Positions 33,952 through 42,710 of a stretch of DNA of 64,000 nt are shown piece after piece (the stretch's first letter is position 1; each line of letters opens with the position of its first letter). Made by a program: the position numbers and the translations under genes. Origin of the DNA: CAZSAT01 sp964604675 (lineage in GTDB: Bacteria > Myxococcota_A > UBA796 > CAJQPC01); contig CAZSAT010000015.1 in the NCBI GenBank assembly GCA_964604675.1, positions 20,569-84,568 on the forward strand, read 5' to 3'. Below the pieces are notes generated by a model. That model was not told the origin of the DNA. It ran no database searches and saw only the letters and a program-made list of their open reading frames with translations.

Positions 33952-36450
33952 ATGCCGACGCTCCCCGACGCCGATGCGCGGTACGCGCCCGGCGCGCACA
34001 TCGGGGAAGGTGGCACCGCCATGGTCCGAGAGGCCTACGACGAGACGCTGAAGCGTCAGGTGGCGCTCAAGCGCCTGCACGCAGACCTGCTCCGCGACGA
34101 CGACTACCGCCGCCGCTTCGTGGAGGAGGCCCAGGCCGCCGCCCAGCTGGAGCACCCCAACGTGGTGCCCATCTACGACCTGGGGTTGGACGCCCAGGGG
34201 CCGTACTTCACCATGAAGCGCATCCGCGGTCTCACCCTCCGCGACGTGGTGCGCGGTGTGGGAGAGGGTGGTCAGCACCGCGGGCGCCCCTACGCCGAGC
34301 TCTACCCGGCCCGCCGGCGCATCGAGATCCTGGTCGCGGTGTGCCAGGGCGTGGCGTACGCCCACCAGAAGGGCGTGCTCCACCGGGACCTGAAGTCCGC
34401 CAACATCATGGTCGGCGACTTCGGCGAGGTCCGCGTGATGGACTGGGGCCTCGCCAAGGTGCGCGGCGACGCCGAGATCACCGGCGGGCCACGCATCACC
34501 ACGTCGTCGATCGAGCGCGGCGACGACGCCACCCAGCTGGGTGCGGTCTACGGCACGCCCTCCTACATGTCGCCGGAACAGGCCCGCAGCATGGCGCTGG
34601 TGGACGAGCGCAGCGACGTGTACAGCCTGGGCGCCGTGCTCTACGAGATCCTCGGAGGCGCCCGCCCCTACGCCGTGAGCTCCCAACAAGCGCTGGTCGC
34701 GCTCCACGGTGGGCCGCCGGCCCCGCTTCACCACGGCGCACCGGGCTTCGAGAGCCTCCCGAGCGAGCTGGTCGCCATCTGCCACCGCGCCATGGCCCGG
34801 GCGCCCGAAGACCGGTACCCATCGGTGGCAGCGCTCCGCGACGACCTGCAGGCGTGGCTCGACGGCCGGGCCACCCAGGCCGCCCCGGACACGGCCTGGA
34901 CCGCCACCGCGCGGCGCCTCCACCGGCACCGCCGCGAACTCGCTGCGGTGCTCGGCACCGCCGTGCTCCTCGGCGGCCTGGCCCTGGGCGCACGCACCGG
35001 GCAACGTCAGGCCGAGGTCGACGCGATCCTGGCCAAGGCGCGCAGCAAGCGAAGCTACGCGGCGGGCGCGTTCGAGAAGGCCTTGAACGCTGCGCCCGGC
35101 GACGACGATCCGTACCAGGCGCAGGTCCTGGCCAGCCTCGCCGGAAAGGGGGCACGTGGCTTCTTCGACACCCTGGGCGACCAGGTGCAGCAGCTCGAGC
35201 GCGCCCTGCAGATCACGCCCAGCAGCGTCGAGGTGCGCACCGAGCTCGCCGAGACGCACATGGCGCTCTGGCGGGTCGCGCTCTACCAGGACAACGAGGC
35301 CCTCCAGCAGGAGCACCGCAGGCGCGCCCTCTTCCACGCACCGGATCCGTCGGCCTACCAGGACGAGCTCGACGGCCAAGGCTGGCTCAGCGTAGTCGGC
35401 GCCGACGAGCTGCGGCTGTACCGCTACGTGGAGGTGAGCGCGCGCCAGAAGGACACCATGGCGCCGGCCCGCCTGGTGCCACTCCCGTGGGATCTGGCCA
35501 CGGGCAAGGTGGCGGCCGGGGCCGAGGATCGGGCCAAGCTGCGCCTGCTCGACGACGAGCCGCCCGAGGGCGAGCACCTCTATCCACTGGCCGACACGCC
35601 GACGTGGGCCGGACGGCTGCAGCTCCCCCCGGGGAGTTGGCTGCTGGAGGCCCGGAAGGAAGGCCGAACCTGGCGCGTGCCGGTGCTGCTCGAGCGGGGT
35701 GAGGAGCGCCTGCTCGCGCTCACCCCACCCCCTGAAGATCTGCCTCGGTTCACCTGGGTGATGGGAGGCGACTTCGTGGTCGGGGGCAAGACCGCCGGCG
35801 CCCTCGCCCCTGGAGTCGAGCGGGTCGAGCCGTTCTGGCTGGCGACCGACGAGGTCACGATGAGGGCCTATGGGCAGTTCTTGGCGGCGCTCGCCCTGGA
35901 GCGTCCGGACGAGGCGACCCAGCGCTTGCCGCGCGACTTCGGCGGGCTCATCGGAGCGATGCGTGACGGGCGGCTGGTCAGCGTCGAGGCGATGGACGCC
36001 GAGCGCTTCGCGTCCTCGCCGGTCCGGGGCGTGAGCCTCTCCGACGCCCAGGCCTACATCGCCTGGCGCTCGGCTCAGGATGGGCGCAGGTACCGCTTAC
36101 CCACCGATCTGGAGTGGGAGGCGGCGTGCCGAGGTGCCGATGGCCGCGCCTTCAGCTGGGGAGCCGCTCCTGCGGTGGGTCTGGCCACCGTGCTGTCGGG
36201 CTACGGCGACTCCGGCGCCACCGTGAGCTGGGACTGGCGCGACGGAGCCGACGAGTCGCCCTGGGGCGTGCACAGCATGGCCGGCTCGGTCGCCGAGTGG
36301 ACGTCGACGCAGCGCACACCGACCGAGGCGGTGATCCGAGGCAATGCCTGGTCGATCCAGCCCGTCGGGCTCCGCTGCGCCTTCCGAACCTCGGGCCGGG
36401 AGGACTACTTCCACCCCACCATCGGCTTCCGCCTGGCGCTGGACCCCTGA
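33952..36450 (+). CDS. Membrane Ser/Thr protein kinase fused to a formylglycine-generating-enzyme-like domain
   Basis: An 832-residue protein. The cytoplasmic kinase domain (about residues 10-290) has GEGGTAMV, the VALK lysine, HRDLKSAN near 143 and DWGLAKV near 164 (DFG replaced by DWG, a recurrent variant in bacterial kinases of this type). One transmembrane helix lies near residues 328-348 (AVLGTAVLLGGLALGA). After a helical region, residues about 600-832 form a C-terminal FGE-sulfatase (SUMF1-like) domain: MGGDFVVGG, VEPFWLATDEVT, YRLPTDLEWEAACRG, GSVAEWTS, VIRGNAWS and GFRLAL. Of the paired catalytic Cys of true FGEs only one remains (GLRCAFR); the other position is Val, so the domain is probably a ligand-binding relative. 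The outside domain may sense and the inside kinase signal. Confidence 0.88.
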   Translation: MPTLPDADARYAPGAHIGEGGTAMVREAYDETLKRQVALKRLHADLLRDDDYRRRFVEEAQAAAQLEHPNVVPIYDLGLDAQGPYFTMKRIRGLTLRDVVRGVGEGGQHRGRPYAELYPARRRIEILVAVCQGVAYAHQKGVLHRDLKSANIMVGDFGEVRVMDWGLAKVRGDAEITGGPRITTSSIERGDDATQLGAVYGTPSYMSPEQARSMALVDERSDVYSLGAVLYEILGGARPYAVSSQQALVALHGGPPAPLHHGAPGFESLPSELVAICHRAMARAPEDRYPSVAALRDDLQAWLDGRATQAAPDTAWTATARRLHRHRRELAAVLGTAVLLGGLALGARTGQRQAEVDAILAKARSKRSYAAGAFEKALNAAPGDDDPYQAQVLASLAGKGARGFFDTLGDQVQQLERALQITPSSVEVRTELAETHMALWRVALYQDNEALQQEHRRRALFHAPDPSAYQDELDGQGWLSVVGADELRLYRYVEVSARQKDTMAPARLVPLPWDLATGKVAAGAEDRAKLRLLDDEPPEGEHLYPLADTPTWAGRLQLPPGSWLLEARKEGRTWRVPVLLERGEERLLALTPPPEDLPRFTWVMGGDFVVGGKTAGALAPGVERVEPFWLATDEVTMRAYGQFLAALALERPDEATQRLPRDFGGLIGAMRDGRLVSVEAMDAERFASSPVRGVSLSDAQAYIAWRSAQDGRRYRLPTDLEWEAACRGADGRAFSWGAAPAVGLATVLSGYGDSGATVSWDWRDGADESPWGVHSMAGSVAEWTSTQRTPTEAVIRGNAWSIQPVGLRCAFRTSGREDYFHPTIGFRLALDP

Positions 36451-36480
36451 GCGCCCGCGTGAGGGGGGGGCTTTGAGGCC

Positions 36481-36723
36481 CCTCCTTTCAGAGGAGGACT
36501 GCGCCCCGCCGAACGCCCCACAGGGGCAGAGAGGCGGGAGGGTGGTTCGTTACTGACGAACCGCCCAACTAGTTGACGGGCTCGTAGGTAACGAGCCCTT
36601 TCAACTACTGTCTCCTGCGGGGGCCAGCCCCCGCACCGCGCGCTGGGCGCGCTCCCCCCGGCCTTCGGCCGCCGCGCGCCGTGCGCGCGGGAGCGGTTCG
36701 TTACTAACGAACCGCTCAACTAG
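36481..36723. repeat. Cluster of about nine consecutive hairpins, three with a shared core and CAACTA tail
   Basis: The space between two convergent genes is almost entirely inverted repeats. In order: 36481-36497 (CCTCCT/AGGAGG), 36505-36538 (CCCGCC/GGCGGG enclosing GCCCC/GGGGC), 36540-36566, 36578-36598, 36616-36635 (TGCGGGGG/CCCCCGCA), 36638-36652, 36659-36671, 36672-36690 and 36691-36717 (an 11-base-pair perfect stem). The copies at 36544, 36578 and 36695 share the pattern GGYTCGT-5 nt-ACGARCC and are each followed by CAACTA. The middle copy has a C-G pair where the others have T-A, a compensatory change. This looks like a REP-like element. It may also end both flanking transcripts. Confidence 0.8.
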
Positions 36724-37295
36724 CCGCCCCGCTGGCGGTCCAGCAGGGCCTTCAGGATCTCGGCCTGGTAGCGCGCGTCGTAGTCGGCGCGGTGCTTCTG
36801 CGACATGTCTTCCTCCGGCAGCCCGAGCCGCGCGCTCAGCGTGTCCTTGCCGGTGTCGAGCCAGTGGATGTCGAGCACGCCCGCCGCGAGCGCCTTGGTG
36901 TCGAGGGCCTTGTAGCCGAAGGGATTCCTCAGCCCCTCCGCCTTGTAGCACCAGCTCACGAAGCTCCAGTCGAAGGGCGCGTTGTGCCCCACGAACACCG
37001 GCTCGGAGCCCGGCGTGGCCGTGGCCTCCACCCATGCGGTGAGCTGCAACAGCCCCTCCCGCCGGGTCAGGCCCTCGCGCTTCAAGCGCTCGAGGTCGAG
37101 CCCGTTCACAGCCATGGCGCGGGCGTCCACCTTCGGACCCTCCGGCTTCAGCTCGAGGTAGAGGTCGTCGCCCAGGACCAGGCCTCCGTCGCCCGTCTCG
37201 GCGACCACGACGGCGCCGAGCGAGATCATGTCGTAGATCGCCGGCACGGTGCCGGAACATTCGATGTCGATGCAGTACCAGGTGGCGCGCGCCAT
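36720..37295 (-). CDS. DnaQ-like 3'-5' exonuclease
   Basis: A 191-residue DEDD-superfamily exonuclease. Motif ExoI is CIDIECSG (Asp-x-Glu) near residue 9, ExoII is VGHNAPFDWSF near 100 and ExoIII is QKHRADYDARYQAEI near 168, with His-x4-Asp (DEDDh type). The family includes RNase T, oligoribonuclease and the proofreading subunit epsilon. Stand-alone small proteins like this trim RNA or DNA 3' ends in the cytoplasm. The exact substrate is unknown. The start is ATG 37295, directly before the first strand. Its stop codon lies inside the last hairpin-repeat tail (CAACTAG), so the repeat cluster abuts the gene. Confidence 0.87.
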   Translation of the reverse strand: MARATWYCIDIECSGTVPAIYDMISLGAVVVAETGDGGLVLGDDLYLELKPEGPKVDARAMAVNGLDLERLKREGLTRREGLLQLTAWVEATATPGSEPVFVGHNAPFDWSFVSWCYKAEGLRNPFGYKALDTKALAAGVLDIHWLDTGKDTLSARLGLPEEDMSQKHRADYDARYQAEILKALLDRQRGG

Positions 37296-37407
37296 GAGAC
37301 CCTCCGAGCCGGCTTTCTAATGCTCGTGGCATGCTCGTGCACCGGGCTGCACCACCGAGGTGGGAAGAAGAAGCGGTCCCCGCGCGTAAGGAGGCCGAGG
37401 TGCCCGG

Positions 37408-38550
37408 ATGAACCGACTCGCAGCCAGCATCGTCCTCCTGCTCGGCGCCGTGCCGCTCACCACCGCGCTCGCGGCCCTCGTCGGGCTGGGCATGCACCGC
37501 AACGGTCCGGCGGCCGCCGTGGGCGTGGCGGCGGTCTGCTTGGTCTTCCTGCCGTGGATGGGGCTGGCCACGCTCTTCGGACGGGGCATCGGAGCCTACG
37601 CCGGCGCGGCCTGGGCCTGGGGCGCAGCGGCCCTGTTCACGCTCCCGATGTACTTCCCTGGCGAGCGGCAGGAGGCCATCGCCACCGGGTCCGCCGCCCT
37701 GGCTGCCCCCTTCGGGCCGCAGGCACTCGAGCGGGCGGTGTCGCTGGGCGAGCGGGTCGGCGACCTGCTCGGCGACGACGGTGTGCGCGGCACCACCCCC
37801 CCGCAAGAGGTCGAGGCGGAGTCGATCGACGCCGCGGAGGCGGTTGCGGACCTGCCCGAGCCCCGCGCTCTCCAGGAAGACGAGGTGGTGCTTCCCTACG
37901 AGGGCTCGGGGTCCAGCCTCCGGGTGCAGGTGGCCTTCGACGGGCCGGCGGCCACCGACGAGGTGTGGATGCTCTTCGACACGGGCGCCACCTTCACGAC
38001 CCTCTCCACGGAGCGGCTCCGGCACCTGGGGGTGGAGGTGCCCGACGACGCACCGAGCGTGACCATGCAGACGGCGGGCGGCGAGCGCGAGGCACGCCTG
38101 GTGTTGCTCGACAGCGTGTGGGTGAGCGGCTTCGAGGTGAAGGGCGTGACGGTGGCGGTGTGCGAACCCTGCGCCGGCGACGACACCGAGGGCCTGTTGG
38201 GCTTGAACGTCACGGGTCAGTTCCAGGTCACGCTGGATCCGACCCGCAAGGAGCTGGTCCTCTCACCCCTCGACGACACCGATCGAAAGCTGGACATTGC
38301 CAACTGGCTGGACATCACCGCGCGGGCCACGTCCTGGTCCGACGGCCGCTTCCAGGTGGAGGTGGAGACCGACAACCTGGCCGACCGTCGTGTGAGCCGG
38401 GCGCGCGTGATGATCGAGTGTCCCGACGACCGCTTCCCCATCGATCTCGGGCCCTTGGACCCGAACGAGCAGGACACCACCAAGCGAGCGTTGCCGCGTG
38501 GCACCGCGTGCGGCGAGTACCGGGTGGTGTTGGACCGGGCGCGCTGGTAG
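37408..38550 (+). CDS. Membrane protein with retropepsin-like aspartic protease domain
   Basis: A 380-residue protein. AAGGAGG lies 13 bases before the ATG at 37408. Residues 1 to about 90 contain two or three hydrophobic helices (ASIVLLLGAVPLTTALAALV, then PAAAVGVAAVCLVFLPWMG). After an acidic linker, residues about 165-290 form a clan AA aspartic protease fold: WMLFDTGATFTTLS with the catalytic Asp-Thr-Gly, then GLLGLNVTGQFQVTLD. Retropepsin-like proteins have one such motif and act as homodimers. It is probably periplasm-facing. The C-terminal 100 residues are a beta-rich domain of unknown type. Substrate unknown. Its end is one base from the convergent lipoprotein gene. Confidence 0.85.
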   Translation: MNRLAASIVLLLGAVPLTTALAALVGLGMHRNGPAAAVGVAAVCLVFLPWMGLATLFGRGIGAYAGAAWAWGAAALFTLPMYFPGERQEAIATGSAALAAPFGPQALERAVSLGERVGDLLGDDGVRGTTPPQEVEAESIDAAEAVADLPEPRALQEDEVVLPYEGSGSSLRVQVAFDGPAATDEVWMLFDTGATFTTLSTERLRHLGVEVPDDAPSVTMQTAGGEREARLVLLDSVWVSGFEVKGVTVAVCEPCAGDDTEGLLGLNVTGQFQVTLDPTRKELVLSPLDDTDRKLDIANWLDITARATSWSDGRFQVEVETDNLADRRVSRARVMIECPDDRFPIDLGPLDPNEQDTTKRALPRGTACGEYRVVLDRARW

Positions 38551-38551
38551 C

Positions 38552-39784
38552 TCAGCGCTCCACCCGCTCGGGGTAGAGCTCCACGAGCCGCACCCCGAGC
38601 TCGGTGTCGGCGACCACCAGGGGCTCGACGCCGCCGAAGAGCATTACCGCGCCGACCACGGGCTCGACCTCCTCTCCGAACGGTTCCCCCAGCGGCTGCA
38701 CGACCGGCTCCTCGTGCAGACGACCGATGGCCCTCGGCGCGGAGGGATCCTCCAACGACCAGGCGAGCACGCCCTCCTCGAAGGCGTTCATCACCAGCAG
38801 CTCGTCGCGCACCACGACCGCGTGGATGCCGTTGACCTTCACCTCGTACAGCTCCGACTGGAGCTCAAGCTCCGGACTCCAGGCGCGCAGGAGTCCCTGG
38901 TCGGCTTCGTCGGACGTGGCCACCAAGCGATCGGACGCGCCGACGCTGTGCAGCGAGCCACCCGACCAATCCAGGGTCTGGACCAGCTCCAGGTCGAGGT
39001 CCAGCGCGTCCAGCCGAGACAGGGCAGCCACGTACACACGGTCGTCGGTCACCGCCAGGTCATGCACCTCGGCGGACACGGCCCAGGAGGCCACGGTGAC
39101 CATCGCACCATGCTGCAGCTCCATCGCCTGCACGCCGGCGTCCGCCAGGTACAGCCGATCCCCTGCCACGCGCAGCTGGTGGGCCTGGGCGTCGAGGTCG
39201 TCGAGCCGGACCGGTGCCGCCGGGTCGGACAGGTCGTAGACCGACACCGGGGCGAACAGGTCGAAGGACACGAACAACAGGTCGCCCATCAACGCGAGGG
39301 AGCGCGCCGTGGCGGCGAGCCCCCCGACAGACCCCTCGATGACCGGAGCGTCGCGATCCGTGATGTCGATCAGCACGACCTGGGGGGACCCGTGCTTGGA
39401 GGCTCCCAGCGTGACGACCCGATCCCCCGCACCGCCCAACTGGAACACGCCGTCGACGCGCACGGAGCCCCGAGGCCACAGCCGGTTCCGGCCCACCAGC
39501 TGGGTCAGGGGCTCGCCGCCGTCGACGCGGACCTCGTAGACGCCCCGCTCCAGCCCGTCGACGTCGAGACGGTTCGCCCCGGACACGTCCCAGCTGTCGC
39601 TCACAGGGCCGTCGATCGTGACCACGGCCTCGCTCGCGCCGGACCAACCGATCGAGAGGCCGGTCTCCCACTGGGCCTCCACCCAGGCCAGCGTCGCGGG
39701 GCCAGCGTCTCCGGTGTCCCGGGTCGTGTCGCCCGGCGCGCCGTGCGGCGCGGTCGCAGAGCAGGCCAACAGGGCGAGGAGCAT
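38552..39784 (-). CDS. LVIVD-repeat beta-propeller lipoprotein
   Basis: About 410 residues. Starting at ATG 39784 gives MLLALLACS, a minimal lipoprotein signal; a GTG at 39799 in the same frame would add five residues and overlap the previous stop. After a Thr/Asp/Gly linker come repeats of the LVIVD type found in surface beta-propellers: PQVVLIDITDRDAPVIEG, PVSVYDLSDPAAPVRL, YLADAGVQAMEL and GVLAWSLEDPSAPRAIG. Such proteins are cell-surface and often adhesive or scaffolding; no catalytic motif is seen. It is the last of three overlapping minus-strand genes (38552-40756) and is convergent with the aspartic protease gene. Confidence 0.82.
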   Translation of the reverse strand: MLLALLACSATAPHGAPGDTTRDTGDAGPATLAWVEAQWETGLSIGWSGASEAVVTIDGPVSDSWDVSGANRLDVDGLERGVYEVRVDGGEPLTQLVGRNRLWPRGSVRVDGVFQLGGAGDRVVTLGASKHGSPQVVLIDITDRDAPVIEGSVGGLAATARSLALMGDLLFVSFDLFAPVSVYDLSDPAAPVRLDDLDAQAHQLRVAGDRLYLADAGVQAMELQHGAMVTVASWAVSAEVHDLAVTDDRVYVAALSRLDALDLDLELVQTLDWSGGSLHSVGASDRLVATSDEADQGLLRAWSPELELQSELYEVKVNGIHAVVVRDELLVMNAFEEGVLAWSLEDPSAPRAIGRLHEEPVVQPLGEPFGEEVEPVVGAVMLFGGVEPLVVADTELGVRLVELYPERVER

Positions 39785-39791
39785 CCCTTGC

Positions 39792-40256
39792 TCAGGCACC
39801 CAGCGTGACGTTCACGCCCACGACATCCTGCTCGGAGCCATCCTTGGCCGAGGTGGTGTAGGCCTCGAGCACCGCAGCCCCGCTGGCCCCTTCCGGGAGC
39901 TGCAGCTGGACCGTCCACGCGCCTTGCTCGGGGGCTCCGGCGCTGGCGGCGACCGTGGTGCTCACGAGCACGGTGTCGCCCTGCCGCACGCGCACGTTGA
40001 TGCGGCCTTCGAAGGCCGTTGCGGTGCCCCGCGCGGAGAGCAGGCTGCGCGTCACCGCCGTGCCTTCTCTGGGGACCGCGATGGTGATGGGCCCGTTGGT
40101 CTCGCCGGACTCGGCCTCGGGCGTCGAAGCGACCGGTGCTTCCCTCGCCGGCCGCTCGCTGCGGGCTACCTCGACCTGCGCCACGTGCTCGATCGCTTCC
40201 GGAGCCTGGGCGACCGAGTCGGACTTGGCGCAGGCCCAGAGCCAGCAGAGCACCAT
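39792..40256 (-). CDS. Small lipoprotein with Gmad2-type immunoglobulin-like domain
   Basis: A 154-residue protein. The ATG at 40256 overlaps the previous stop (ATGA) and gives MVLCWLWAC, a very short lipoprotein signal. After an Ala/Glu-rich linker, residues about 60-154 match the Gmad2 immunoglobulin-like pattern: ITIAVPREGTAVTRSLLSARG, then GRINVRVRQGDTVLV, a GAWTVQLQLP strand and AYTTSAKDGSEQDVVGV. The domain occurs in exported proteins of Firmicutes and others and probably binds carbohydrate or other envelope material; a biochemical role is not established. It is coupled to its neighbours on both sides. Confidence 0.8.
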   Translation of the reverse strand: MVLCWLWACAKSDSVAQAPEAIEHVAQVEVARSERPAREAPVASTPEAESGETNGPITIAVPREGTAVTRSLLSARGTATAFEGRINVRVRQGDTVLVSTTVAASAGAPEQGAWTVQLQLPEGASGAAVLEAYTTSAKDGSEQDVVGVNVTLGA

Positions 40257-40756
40257 CAGGCGTCCCAGGCGCAGTCGAGCGCTTCGGTCACGGCCCAGAG
40301 CACCAAGAAGATCAAGCCCGCCTTGTCGGCGTCGACGTCGACCTCGGTCTCCTTCTTCTCGTCCTTCTCCATGAGCGCCCACAGGGACTCGTCGAGGATG
40401 TGCGGCTGAGCGCGCCAGTCCACGCCGCGCACGCGGTCCGGGAAGCCTTCGTCGAAGGGCAACAGCGAGTCGGCGACGTCGAAGATGCGCTTGGCCGCCC
40501 CGTCGATGTCGCGCCCCTGCACCCGCCCCAGCTTGCCGCCGTAGGCCTCGAAGATGCGGATGACGACCGTGTAGAGGTAGAGCGCGACCTGCCCTTCCTG
40601 CCCCTCGATGAAGGGGAGGTTCTGCTTCACGAAGCGGGTGAGGCGCTTCTGATCCTTGACCAGGCGACTGGCCACGACCTGGTAGCGCTCCGCGTCGTCG
40701 GCGCAGCTCTCGGCGATGCGGTGGACGTCATCACGGGGGATGGCGGGGTTGGACAT
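40256..40756 (-). CDS. Cytoplasmic protein of unknown function
   Basis: A 166-residue, mostly helical protein starting at ATG 40756 just after GGAGGA. I recognise no family. Visible features are a basic segment (ASRLVKDQKRLTRFVKQ) near residue 37, a conserved-looking GQEGQVALYLYTVVIRIFEAYGG, and an acidic/basic run (EKDEKKETEVDVDADK) near 140 before a hydrophobic helix (AGLIFLVLWAVTEALD). The helix could be a C-terminal membrane anchor or the core of the fold. It is the first gene in a coupled set with two lipoproteins, so an envelope-related role is possible. Confidence 0.7.
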   Translation of the reverse strand: MSNPAIPRDDVHRIAESCADDAERYQVVASRLVKDQKRLTRFVKQNLPFIEGQEGQVALYLYTVVIRIFEAYGGKLGRVQGRDIDGAAKRIFDVADSLLPFDEGFPDRVRGVDWRAQPHILDESLWALMEKDEKKETEVDVDADKAGLIFLVLWAVTEALDCAWDA

Positions 40757-40821
40757 CGGTTCCTCCGGCCACCGCACCTATCCTTGAGCACCGGAGGTGT
40801 GCCATCCCGCGGGCCGCAGTC

Positions 40822-42159
40822 GTGACAGCGTTGACCGGTGTGCTGGTGGTGCTGCTCGGCTGGACGGCGCCGTTGACCGGCGACAGCCTGTTCTGGTGGG
40901 TGCCCAAGGCGCTGCTCGTCGCAGAGCACGGTCCAGGCCTCGTCCTGGCGGGCGAGCTACCCACGGCCGCCCTTCCCGGCGCCCTGCTCCCGCCGCAGTG
41001 GGCGGACGGGCTCCCGGACTACGGCCACCCGCCGCTCTGGTACGGGTGGCTCGGGCTGCACCTCGCGCTGTTCGGTGGCGGCCTGGGCGCGGTCCACGCG
41101 GCGGCGATCGTGCCCGCGGCGGTGCTGGGGTGGGGCCTGCACGGCCTGCTTCGGCGCGCGGCCGGACCGCACGTGGCCCGCGCTGCGCCGCTGATCTTCC
41201 TCTTGCCCCCCCTCGTCGCGCAGCTCCAGTCCGCCGACACCGACCTGCCGCTCATCGCCCTCACACCGTGGGCCCTGATCGCGGTGCTCGACCGGCGCGA
41301 CCTGCTCTTCGCCGTCGTCGCGGCGCTGGCCACCGCCTGCAAGGAGCCCGGCGTGCTGCTGGTGGTCCCGCTCGGTGTCGCCATGCTGCTGGATCGCCGG
41401 TGGACCTGGGCCTGGCTGGCGCCGCTGGCCACCCTGGCGGCCTGGGCGGCGCTCCACCACAGCGAGACCGGCTGGGCACTCGCCGGCTCCGAAAGGCTGC
41501 CGGAGTCGCTGGGAGGCTGGCTCCGCGACCTCGCTGCTGCCGGCTGGATCCTGGTGGGTGAACAGGGGCGCTGGGGCCTGCTCGTCGCCGCGGCCTGGGG
41601 CGCGTGGAAGCGACCGCCCAGGCGGCGGCCCGTGACGGTGCTGGTCGGGCTGGGCCTCGGATGGTGGCTGTTCTTCGGCACCCTGAACTTCCTGGGGGGC
41701 CTGGAACGCGCCGACGCCCACACCCACGTCCGCTACTTCGTGCCGGGCATGCTGGCGCTGGTCGTGGCGGCGCTCGCGACCGCGCCTCGGGCGGCTGCGT
41801 GGCTCGCGGTCTGTGGCCTGTTCTTCCTCCACGCGCCCAGCCGCTGGGGGCCGGAGGCGAGCCTGTGGGGCATCGACACCGCGCGGGCGGTGCGGGACTG
41901 CGCCGAGCGCCTGCCACCCGGAACGGCGGTGGGAACCTACGCCTACGTGCAGCTCACCCGCCCCTGGGCCGCCGGGCTCCGTGTGCAGGGACTCTCCCTC
42001 TATGCCTACGGCACGGCGCCCGACGAGGTGGGCACCCACCTCCTCGCTGCTTCCGTCGGCGAACCTCTGGGTCGGCTCCAGGAGCTGGACCTCGTGGCCG
42101 AACGCACCTGCGAACGCCACAACGGGGGGGCGGTCCTGTACCGGGTCGAACGCCGGTGA
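40822..42159 (+). CDS. Multi-spanning GT-C-type glycosyltransferase-like membrane protein
   Basis: A 445-residue protein with about ten predicted hydrophobic helices. The first loop contains GDSLFWWVPKA and, after helix 1, PPQWADGLPDYGHPPLWY. An acidic residue in this first periplasmic loop, followed by a His-Pro-Pro, is typical of GT-C enzymes (PMT/ArnT/DUF2029 types) that use polyprenyl-phosphate sugars. Further motifs are SADTDLPLIAL and TACKEPGVLLV. The C-terminal 110 residues are a soluble, probably periplasmic part. The start is GTG 40822; no Shine-Dalgarno is evident. The next gene follows after 14 bases. Specific donor and acceptor are unknown. Confidence 0.75.
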   Translation: MTALTGVLVVLLGWTAPLTGDSLFWWVPKALLVAEHGPGLVLAGELPTAALPGALLPPQWADGLPDYGHPPLWYGWLGLHLALFGGGLGAVHAAAIVPAAVLGWGLHGLLRRAAGPHVARAAPLIFLLPPLVAQLQSADTDLPLIALTPWALIAVLDRRDLLFAVVAALATACKEPGVLLVVPLGVAMLLDRRWTWAWLAPLATLAAWAALHHSETGWALAGSERLPESLGGWLRDLAAAGWILVGEQGRWGLLVAAAWGAWKRPPRRRPVTVLVGLGLGWWLFFGTLNFLGGLERADAHTHVRYFVPGMLALVVAALATAPRAAAWLAVCGLFFLHAPSRWGPEASLWGIDTARAVRDCAERLPPGTAVGTYAYVQLTRPWAAGLRVQGLSLYAYGTAPDEVGTHLLAASVGEPLGRLQELDLVAERTCERHNGGAVLYRVERR

Positions 42160-42173
42160 TAGCGTTCGGGTAG

Positions 42174-42710
42174 ATGCCCGAGACGTACCACCTGCGTTGT
42201 TGGACGCGCTTCTTCGCCTCCCTCGACGAGGTCTGGTCGCTCAAGACGGACCCCGCTGAGCTCCGAAAGGAGATGGCGCCTCTGCTGGCGCTCAAGGCGA
42301 GCGACGCCAACGCTGAGCAACAACTGCACGCGGCCCTGCAGGAAGGCGACGCCGACCTGCCCGTCACCCTCGAGGCCAACATCGGCCTGCTGGGCGCACT
42401 TCCGGGCCCGGCCTGGCCCGTCGAGATCGTGGCCTTCGAGAAGCACAAGCGCTTCGTCGACCGCTCCGAGAACGCGCTCTTCGCGCGCTGGGAACACGAA
42501 CACGTGTTCGAGGAAGCGTCGGACGCCGTGCGCTACCTCGACGCCGTCACGTTCCAGCCGCGCTCGAGCGCCGACAAGCTCATCGCGCGCGGCGTGCTCG
42601 AGTTCTTCCTGCACCGCCACCGGCGTGCGGCGAAGCGCCTCGACACCGATGTCCGTGCGACCGCCGTGGCGGTCATGCGCTGCGAAGACCCGAGCCCACA
42701 GGGGGCCTGA
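42174..42710 (+). CDS. SRPBCC-fold (START/polyketide cyclase-like) protein
   Basis: A 178-residue soluble protein. RCWTRFFASLDEVWSLKTDPAELRKEMAP is the usual start of an SRPBCC domain, with first strand, two short helices and the strand pair. The WEHEHVFEEASDAVRYLDAVTFQP segment is the typical strand that carries the ligand pocket in the cyclase/dehydrase branch. The C-terminal long helix is VLEFFLHRHRRAAKRLDTDVR. Such proteins bind hydrophobic small molecules; an enzymatic role is not shown. The ATG at 42174 is 14 bases after the GT-C-like gene, and the stop is directly followed by the PP-loop gene's GTG, so a joint function with that enzyme is likely. Confidence 0.8.
   Translation: MPETYHLRCWTRFFASLDEVWSLKTDPAELRKEMAPLLALKASDANAEQQLHAALQEGDADLPVTLEANIGLLGALPGPAWPVEIVAFEKHKRFVDRSENALFARWEHEHVFEEASDAVRYLDAVTFQPRSSADKLIARGVLEFFLHRHRRAAKRLDTDVRATAVAVMRCEDPSPQGA

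Noticed and set aside
36563..36720. Integron attC sites (RYYYAAC: GCCCAAC and GCTCAAC)
   Set aside because: The matching GTTRRRY halves at the required distance are missing, and no integrase or cassette genes are present.
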